Assembly: GCF_029865925.1 (NCBI RefSeq)
Contig: NZ_JARXAI010000060.1
Span: forward strand, 1 to 64,000
Length of the DNA stretch: 64,000 nt
Direction: 5' to 3'
Source: Sphingorhabdus sp.
Lineage (GTDB): Bacteria; Pseudomonadota; Alphaproteobacteria; Sphingomonadales; Sphingomonadaceae
Every line of letters starts with the position of its first letter. The first letter of the stretch is position 1. Below the pieces are notes generated by a model. That model did no database searches, had not been told where the DNA came from, and saw only the letters and a program-made list of their open reading frames with translations. Below, one piece after another: positions 59,237 through 64,000 of the stretch. The position numbers were made by a program, and so were the translations under genes.

Positions 59237-60163
59237 ATGCGGTTGGCACATTTCGGCGCATTGGCACTTTCGTTTCTTGTCAGCGGTTCTGCCTTCAGCC
59301 AGCAGCAGAGGTTTAACACGATCGAGGCCTCTAAAAATGGGTGGTTTGCCGAGCAAAGCCGGTCGGCAAAATGGTATTTGTCACAGCATAAACGGCTCAC
59401 CACTGCCATTGCCACATTGCAACCGCAACGGCCCGGTGTTGTGGATGCCTATGTTCTTTCCATTGGCCTCGATTCCGACCCTGTATTCACCCGCGAGTCT
59501 TCCGAAGCCGCCAATGTGTTGGCACGGCGCTATGGCGCGGCCGGGCGCACACTTCATCTTGCAGCAGGCGCAGACGACAAGGCCATAGGCCCCGCGCAAG
59601 GGTCACCATCTAACCTGGCCATAGGTCTGGCAGCTATTGCCGCGAAGATGGATCCTAAGGAGGATGTGCTCATCCTGTTTGCCACCACGCATGGCGACCC
59701 TGTATCAGGCCTTGCCTATCGCGACGGGGAATATGCCGGTGGGATGATTGGCCCACAGCGTCTGGCCAATTTGATTGATGGCGTCGGCATTAAACGCCGC
59801 ATGGTGCTGCTGTCGGCATGCTTTTCAGGGATTTTCCTTCCGCTGCTGACCAATGACCAAACCGTCATCGTCACCGCAGCATCATCGCAACGTACATCTT
59901 TTGGATGCGCGCCAGGCAATGATTGGACCTTTTTTGGCGATGCCTTGGTAAACAATGCTCTGCGCAAACCACAGACATTCGACGCCGCTGTGGGGGAAGC
60001 AACACGGTTGATCTATGACTGGGAAGGCCAATTAAGGCTTGTCCCGTCGCGGCCACAGGTTTTTGTCGGTGACAACGCGCGTGTCTGGCTTGATGCGTTG
60101 GAAGACAAGATGCCCAAAACCCCAACCGCCAAAGTTGGCCGTCCTGCGATTAGTTCGGACTAG
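59237..60163 (+). CDS. C13-family (legumain-like) cysteine peptidase
   Basis: 308 residues with a Sec signal (LAHFGALALSFLVSGSAFSQ). The caspase-like fold has its His in VLILFATTHGDPVSG and Cys in RRMVLLSACFSGIF, the HG and AC motifs of clan CD. Preceding strands include AYVLSIGLDSDPVF. Bacterial C13 peptidases are poorly studied; substrates are unknown. ATG at 59237 has GGGGGA 8 bases upstream. The stop overlaps that of the convergent marR gene. It interrupts an otherwise same-strand tyrosine-catabolism set. Confidence 0.85.
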   Translation: MRLAHFGALALSFLVSGSAFSQQQRFNTIEASKNGWFAEQSRSAKWYLSQHKRLTTAIATLQPQRPGVVDAYVLSIGLDSDPVFTRESSEAANVLARRYGAAGRTLHLAAGADDKAIGPAQGSPSNLAIGLAAIAAKMDPKEDVLILFATTHGDPVSGLAYRDGEYAGGMIGPQRLANLIDGVGIKRRMVLLSACFSGIFLPLLTNDQTVIVTAASSQRTSFGCAPGNDWTFFGDALVNNALRKPQTFDAAVGEATRLIYDWEGQLRLVPSRPQVFVGDNARVWLDALEDKMPKTPTAKVGRPAISSD

Positions 60164-60606
60164 CCGAGTTCAGTAACCCTTGCACGTAATTGCGCGAGCA
60201 TCACCTCAAGCATCTTCGCCTCGCCGCTGCCCAATATTGTCTCAAGTTCGGCCTCTAAACTAAGTGCCTCAGGTACAATTTGTTCATACAGATCGCGGCC
60301 CGCAGCCGTCAGCGCCAGATGGTGCGATCGCCCGTCCGCTGTATTTGGCACGCGGCTGATCAAGTCCCGTTCCTCCAGCGCCTTGCAGGCCCTATTTACC
60401 GTAACCTTGTCCATAGCGGTTGCAGCAACCAATTGCCGCTGCGTGGCCACATCGCCTTCGCCCAACAGCGCCATTACCCGCCATTCGGGGACCTTAAGAG
60501 CAAATTTGCCCCGATAGGCCCGCGCGATCAGATCGCTCACGGCGTTTGACGTAATCGACAATTGGTACGGAAGAAAGGCACTAAGCCTCAGTTTCTTGGC
60601 AGGCAT
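60160..60606 (-). CDS. MarR-family transcriptional regulator
   Basis: 148 residues, winged-helix dimer. The DNA-binding part is VATQRQLVAATAMDKVTVNRACKALEERDLISR, with wing NTADGRSHHLALTAAGRDLY. It overlaps maiA's stop by one base (TGATG), so it is translated with maiA and likely controls the homogentisate genes, perhaps sensing a pathway acid. No operator was identified. MarR-maiA pairs are common in proteobacteria. Confidence 0.92.
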   Translation of the reverse strand: MPAKKLRLSAFLPYQLSITSNAVSDLIARAYRGKFALKVPEWRVMALLGEGDVATQRQLVAATAMDKVTVNRACKALEERDLISRVPNTADGRSHHLALTAAGRDLYEQIVPEALSLEAELETILGSGEAKMLEVMLAQLRARVTELG

Positions 60607-61238
60607 CAGTCCGGCTTCACTTGATCAGGATGTGCAGCGACAAAGGCGGGTAACGCCGTCAGCGCGGCATCAATCCGCATTAATTTTGGAAATTGCGCAA
60701 ATGGCGTGTCGACCCTGCGCGCATTGGCCATTTGCGGCACAAGGCACACATCGGCCAGATTAGGCAGGTCACCGCCGAATAGACCCTCTTCGGGGGCCAT
60801 AGCCTCCAAAGCAGTAAAGCCTTCGATGATCCAGTGTCGATACCATGCGTCCACCGCCTCTTGCGATTGCCCCATCTGCTCCTTCAAATAGCGCAGGATA
60901 CGCAGATTATCGATGGGATGGGTGTCAGCGGCAATAATCAACGCCTGCGCCAAAGTTTTCGCCCGATCCGCCGAGTTCGACGACACCATTGCGGGGGCAG
61001 GATAATTGGCGTCGAGATAATCGATGATGGCAAGGCTCTGCGTCAGATCATGACCGTCAATCGACAGCATGGGCACGAAACCTTGCGGGTTGCGTGCAAC
61101 ATAATCGGGCGCCTTTTGTTCATTGTCCAAGAGGCTTGTCGGCACACGCGTATAGGGCACATTTTTGAGGTTCAGTACGATCCGCACGCGATAGCTGGCC
61201 GAGGAACGCCAATAGTCAAACAGGATAATGTCTTTCAT
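60606..61238 (-). CDS. maiA: Maleylacetoacetate isomerase (zeta-class GST)
   Basis: Glutathione-dependent isomerase of maleylacetoacetate to fumarylacetoacetate (210 residues). The GST-zeta signature YWRSSASYRVRIVLNLKNVPY carries the SSxSxRVR motif (the Ser and Arg for glutathione). It continues with NPQGFVPMLSIDGHDLTQSLAIIDYLD and the C-terminal helical domain with PNLADVCLVPQM. ATG at 61238 gives MKDIILFDYW; the track's upstream start has no support. Confidence 0.93.
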   Translation of the reverse strand: MKDIILFDYWRSSASYRVRIVLNLKNVPYTRVPTSLLDNEQKAPDYVARNPQGFVPMLSIDGHDLTQSLAIIDYLDANYPAPAMVSSNSADRAKTLAQALIIAADTHPIDNLRILRYLKEQMGQSQEAVDAWYRHWIIEGFTALEAMAPEEGLFGGDLPNLADVCLVPQMANARRVDTPFAQFPKLMRIDAALTALPAFVAAHPDQVKPD

Positions 61239-61332
61239 GATCAACGCGATTAGCATGACACACACAAAAGGCAAAAGCATTGCAGCTTACCCCGCAGCCG
61301 TTTATGTCGACCGTAAAGTGAGAGGAAGCCCA

Positions 61333-61752
61333 ATGTATTTCGCGAAAAAATATTTGATTGCCGCATGTATTGTTACAGCCATCCCTGCACAGGCGGCGGC
61401 ACCGATATCCGGCCGCTGGATCACGCAAAGCAAGGATGGCGTAGTTGAGATTTACCAATGCGGCGCGGCATTGTGCGGCAAGCTTGCGAAATTTTTGGTT
61501 AATCCTCCTGCTGGTCCGGGCGCAAAGGACATTAACAATCCCGATAAGACATTACGCAGCAGGACAATTTTGGGTCTAAATGTCCTGACTGGTTTCAAAG
61601 CCGATGGCGACCAATATAAGGGCCAGATTTACGATCCGAAGTCTGGTAAAACCTACCGCTCGATTGTCTACAAAGGCAAATCCGGCAATCTCGTAGTTAA
61701 GGGATGTATTGGACCTTTTTGTCAGGCCCAGACATGGACGCCGGCGGGTTGA
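61333..61752 (+). CDS. DUF2147 periplasmic protein
   Basis: 139 residues with a Sec signal (LIAACIVTAIPAQAA). The DUF2147 lipocalin-like domain follows: ISGRWITQSKDGVVEIYQCGAALCGKL, NPDKTLRSRTILGLNVLTGF and the end CIGPFCQAQTWTPAG, with four Cys that can form disulfides. GAGGAAG precedes ATG 61333. Function unknown; probably binds a small ligand in the periplasm. Its 3' end overlaps the convergent small gene by 56 bases. Confidence 0.88.
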   Translation: MYFAKKYLIAACIVTAIPAQAAAPISGRWITQSKDGVVEIYQCGAALCGKLAKFLVNPPAGPGAKDINNPDKTLRSRTILGLNVLTGFKADGDQYKGQIYDPKSGKTYRSIVYKGKSGNLVVKGCIGPFCQAQTWTPAG

Positions 61753-61960
61753 ACATCATTTTTGCTGATATGCGATAGAGGCGCATCTGGATTTGGCGTT
61801 GATCGGGGTGCTCGCGCCAATATCCCGATCCTTGCATCTCCTCCAATGACAGCCAAAGCAGTTCACGCGCCGCGATGATTTCGGCGCTATTGCCCTTCAT
61901 TAACGCGGTTTGCAGCTGCACACTTCGGTGCTCCAGCTTGGCCTCTGCCATCATTGTCAT
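61697..61960 (-). CDS. Small hypothetical protein (87 aa)
   Basis: Starts at ATG 61960 behind GGGGAA: MTMMAEAKLEHRSVQLQTAL. The sequence is helical and charged, then WREHPDQRQIQMRLYRISAKM. No signal, TM or known domain. It overlaps the convergent DUF2147 gene by 56 bases, which is a mark against it or against its last 18 codons being conserved. The codon use and ribosome-binding site favour a real gene. Confidence 0.5.
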   Translation of the reverse strand: MTMMAEAKLEHRSVQLQTALMKGNSAEIIAARELLWLSLEEMQGSGYWREHPDQRQIQMRLYRISAKMMFNPPASMSGPDKKVQYIP

Positions 61961-62021
61961 CGTTTTCCCCTTTCGGGAGATTACGACCATCTGCGTACAG
62001 AATTTAGTTTCCGAACATTAG

Positions 62022-62879
62022 TTAAGGGCGCAATTTCCATCCTGAACGGAGGAGGAAATAACAGATAAGCCCAAGCATGGTGTTCAACGCCAGTAGCAAA
62101 AGCGCACCCAAAACAACGGGGCTGTCCGCACTGCCGATGAAGCCATAACGAAAACCCGATATGGCGTAGAAAAACGGATTGGCGTGGCTGATCGCTTGAA
62201 AGGTCGGCGCCAGCTTATCGACCGAGTAGAAGGTACCGGACAAGAGTGCTGCTGGAGTAACAACGAAATTGCTTACCGCGGCGGCATGGTCAAACTTCTC
62301 CGCCCAGATGGATGTCAGGACGCCAATCAGCGCCAGCATCGTCGACCCCATCAAACCAAACCATAACACAGCCCAAAAATGCGCAGGTGTTACATTGACG
62401 CCTGGCCAAATTGCCATGGCGAGCCAGATAGTCGTCCCGACCAGAAATGCCCGCGTCACGGACGCCCCGACAAGCCCCGCCAGCACTTCTGCATTAGACA
62501 AAGGCGGCATCAGATAATCGACAATCGTCCCCTGAACCTTGCCCACAAGCAGCGAAAAGCTGGAATTGGCAAAGGCGTTTTGCATCATACCCATGATGAT
62601 CAGGCCCGGCGCAATGAAATCCGCAAAGGAAACACCCAACACCGTTGGCTTGACCTTGCCAAGCGCGACAGTAAAAATGATGAGGTAGAGCAACGTCGTG
62701 ATGGCAGGTGCCCACACGGTTTGCAGTTGCACCTTAAAAAAGCGGCGTACCTCTTTCATATATAAGGTTTGCAACCCGATCCAGTTTACATTCCGGATAT
62801 GGCGTTCGCCATCAGGCAGTTGCACAACAGGGTGTGCATCCCTATCTTGGCCAGGAGCGCTTTTATGGTGGATAGTCAT
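62022..62879 (-). CDS. ABC-2 type transporter permease
   Basis: 285 residues, six predicted TM helices. The N-terminal coupling region is GLQTLYMKEVRRFFKVQLQTVWAPAITTLLY and the ABC-2 signature FSVGKVQ-type part reads SSFSLLVGKVQGTIVDYLMPPLSNAEVL. Its C-terminal FYAISGFRYGFIGSAD matches exporters of polysaccharide/drug/NodJ type. No ATPase gene is adjacent in the window, so its partner must be elsewhere. It is divergent from gcrA. Confidence 0.88.
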   Translation of the reverse strand: MTIHHKSAPGQDRDAHPVVQLPDGERHIRNVNWIGLQTLYMKEVRRFFKVQLQTVWAPAITTLLYLIIFTVALGKVKPTVLGVSFADFIAPGLIIMGMMQNAFANSSFSLLVGKVQGTIVDYLMPPLSNAEVLAGLVGASVTRAFLVGTTIWLAMAIWPGVNVTPAHFWAVLWFGLMGSTMLALIGVLTSIWAEKFDHAAAVSNFVVTPAALLSGTFYSVDKLAPTFQAISHANPFFYAISGFRYGFIGSADSPVVLGALLLLALNTMLGLICYFLLRSGWKLRP

Positions 62880-62959
62880 GGCGCAATCGACTATCGGCTT
62901 GCAGCGATAACCGCAAGGCGCAATTGCGCCGCATGCGCGGCATATACAACTAGCTATTG

Positions 62960-62964
62960 GAATC
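62960..62964. promoter_or_regulatory. GANTC site in the gcrA leader
   Basis: GAATC lies seven bases before the gcrA start codon. In Caulobacter CcrM methylation of GANTC sites takes part in the control of gcrA. Conservation of that logic here is inference. Confidence 0.35.
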
Positions 62965-62970
62965 GAATTT

Positions 62971-63648
62971 ATGTCCTGGACCGACGAGCGGATTGATCAA
63001 TTAAAGGCGCTTTGGGACAAAGGCCTGACCGCGAGCCAGATTGCAGAGGAACTTGGTGGCGTGAGCCGCAACGCAGTTATCGGCAAGGCACATCGCTTGG
63101 GCCTGAAATCCCGCCCTTCGCCTGTTAAGGCCAATGATGCTGACAAGAAAGCTGCGCCTAAAAAGGCTGCGCCTGCCGCGGCTCCAGCCAAAGCGCCTGC
63201 CGCTGCAGCCCCTGCCCGTCCCCGCCCAGCAGCGCCGGCTGCAGAGACTGTTGCGCCCGTACGTGCGGATGACGATACCGCAGAAGCGCCCGCACCGCGC
63301 GTTTCGTCGTCACCACGCGTCGTGTCGATCGGACCCGGCGGTTTCATGCGTCAGGGCCCCGGCGATCAGCAGGCACCCATCCCGCCTGCCCCGCCACGTC
63401 GTCTTGTACCTGCTAAGCCAAGTCCCGAAATGGCGGATAAAACCTCCTTGCTCGATTTGAACGAGCGTATTTGCCGCTGGCCACTTGGCCACCCCGGTGA
63501 GGCAGATTTCCACTTCTGCGGTGTGCCCGTGAACCCTGGCTTTCCCTATTGCGTCGAACATTGCGGCCGTGCCTATCAGGCGCAACTTCCGCGCGGTGTG
63601 CGTCGTCCTCCACCCCCCATGCCATTTGGCGGACCACGGGTTCGTTAA
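62971..63648 (+). CDS. gcrA: Cell cycle regulator GcrA
   Basis: Alphaproteobacterial transcription factor (225 residues) that binds sigma-70 RNA polymerase and CcrM-methylated promoters to control S-phase genes. The HTH is MSWTDERIDQLKALWDKGLT then SRNAVIGKAHRLGLKSR. A Lys/Ala/Pro-rich linker of about 100 residues follows, then the C-terminal RNA-polymerase-interacting domain ICRWPLGHPGEADFHFCGVP and PYCVEHCGRAYQ. It is longer than Caulobacter GcrA because of the linker. A weak ribosome-binding site precedes ATG 62971. Confidence 0.96.
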   Translation: MSWTDERIDQLKALWDKGLTASQIAEELGGVSRNAVIGKAHRLGLKSRPSPVKANDADKKAAPKKAAPAAAPAKAPAAAAPARPRPAAPAAETVAPVRADDDTAEAPAPRVSSSPRVVSIGPGGFMRQGPGDQQAPIPPAPPRRLVPAKPSPEMADKTSLLDLNERICRWPLGHPGEADFHFCGVPVNPGFPYCVEHCGRAYQAQLPRGVRRPPPPMPFGGPRVR

Positions 63649-63667
63649 GACAGCGGCGAGATAAAGC

Positions 63668-64000
63668 GTGGATCATCCATTTGCTGATCTCATCGGGTTG
63701 ACTGTAGAACAACAAGACGACGGTAGCAGCACGCTTCTGCTGCCGGTTGATGGCCGACATTTCAATCCGCACGGCGTTGTGCATGGCGCTGTCATTTACG
63801 CGATGGCGGACACTGGCATGGGCGCGGCGCTCTATTCAACGCTTGATGCCGGATATGCCTGCGCTACGGTTGATATCTCGATTAGCTATTTCCGGCCAGT
63901 CGTGGAGGGCCAGTTGCTGTGCCAAACCGTTTTGGATAACAAGGGCCGAACGGTCGCCCATCTAACCGCCCGAATCACACAGAATGACAAGTTGATTGCG
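63668..64000 (+). CDS. PaaI-type hotdog thioesterase (partial at right edge)
   Basis: Open to the window end, so absent from the track in this frame; 111 codons are visible from GTG at 63668 (VDHPFADLIGLTVEQQDDGS). The hotdog motif is HFNPHGVVHGAVIYAMADTGMG, with a catalytic Asp and HG, then the strand ATVDISISYFRPVVEG. PaaI-like enzymes hydrolyse acyl- or aryl-CoA esters. GCGAGA lies upstream of the GTG. Co-transcription with gcrA (19 bases away) is likely. Confidence 0.88.
   Translation, partial: MDHPFADLIGLTVEQQDDGSSTLLLPVDGRHFNPHGVVHGAVIYAMADTGMGAALYSTLDAGYACATVDISISYFRPVVEGQLLCQTVLDNKGRTVAHLTARITQNDKLIA

Overview
The window looks like chromosome of an alphaproteobacterium of the order Sphingomonadales (Sphingomonas/Sphingopyxis/Sphingorhabdus type). 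The basis is the GcrA cell-cycle regulator, a complete dcw (division and cell wall) cluster in alphaproteobacterial order, a glycine cleavage operon with split GcvP subunits behind a tandem glycine riboswitch, a long run argS-SPOR-nagZ-scpAB-tatABC, TonB-dependent receptors and moderately high GC. Species cannot be named from the sequence alone. Nearly everything is housekeeping. I see no prophage, CRISPR array, rRNA, tRNA or intact insertion sequence.

Layout. 1-4.2 kb: truncated S41 protease lipoprotein, katG, and a small probably frameshifted gene, all on the minus strand. 4.4-10.5 kb, plus strand: RND efflux adaptor and pump, a UDP-GlcNAc 2-epimerase remnant with an internal deletion, and UDP-glucose 6-dehydrogenase. 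10.5-17.6 kb, minus: acyl-CoA ligase, then riboswitch-gcvT-gcvH-gcvPA-gcvPB-DUF938 methyltransferase. 17.6-21.2 kb: NAD(P)-binding protein, dgt, and a TPR/SPOR protein. 21.2-39.6 kb: the dcw cluster read leftwards, mraZ-rsmH-ftsL-ftsI-murE-murF-mraY-murD-ftsW-murG-murC-murB-ddl-ftsQ-ftsA-ftsZ. All 14 junctions from mraZ to ftsA overlap by 1 or 4 bases. 39.9-42.1 kb: cysteine synthase with two small membrane proteins. 42.2-44.7 kb: TonB-dependent receptor of ZnuD type with a palindromic Zur-like box, then an entericidin-type lipoprotein missed by the ORF track.

44.66-45.38 kb has no gene but contains a foldback inverted repeat and a compact multi-hairpin segment. 45.4-53.0 kb, minus: lipoprotein, argS, SPOR protein, DUF1993 protein, nagZ, scpA, scpB, tatA, tatB, tatC. 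At 53.12-53.39 kb is a 265-bp element with 32-bp near-perfect terminal inverted repeats enclosing two nested hairpins (MITE-like). It ends 14 bases before the ispH start codon. ispH-thrB-rnhA follow on plus. 55.8-64 kb: FAD oxidoreductase and alpha/beta hydrolase; fumarylacetoacetase-family protein, MarR regulator and maleylacetoacetate isomerase (tyrosine/homogentisate catabolism) with a C13 legumain-like protease on the opposite strand between them; DUF2147 protein; an ABC-2 permease without an adjacent ATPase; gcrA; and a partial PaaI-type thioesterase at the right edge.

The most unusual signals are the MITE-like element against ispH, the structured non-coding segment downstream of tatC, the Zur-like palindrome before the TonB receptor, the epimerase deletion scar and the frameshifted gene upstream of katG. 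I found no convincing new multi-gene system, and I say so rather than force one.
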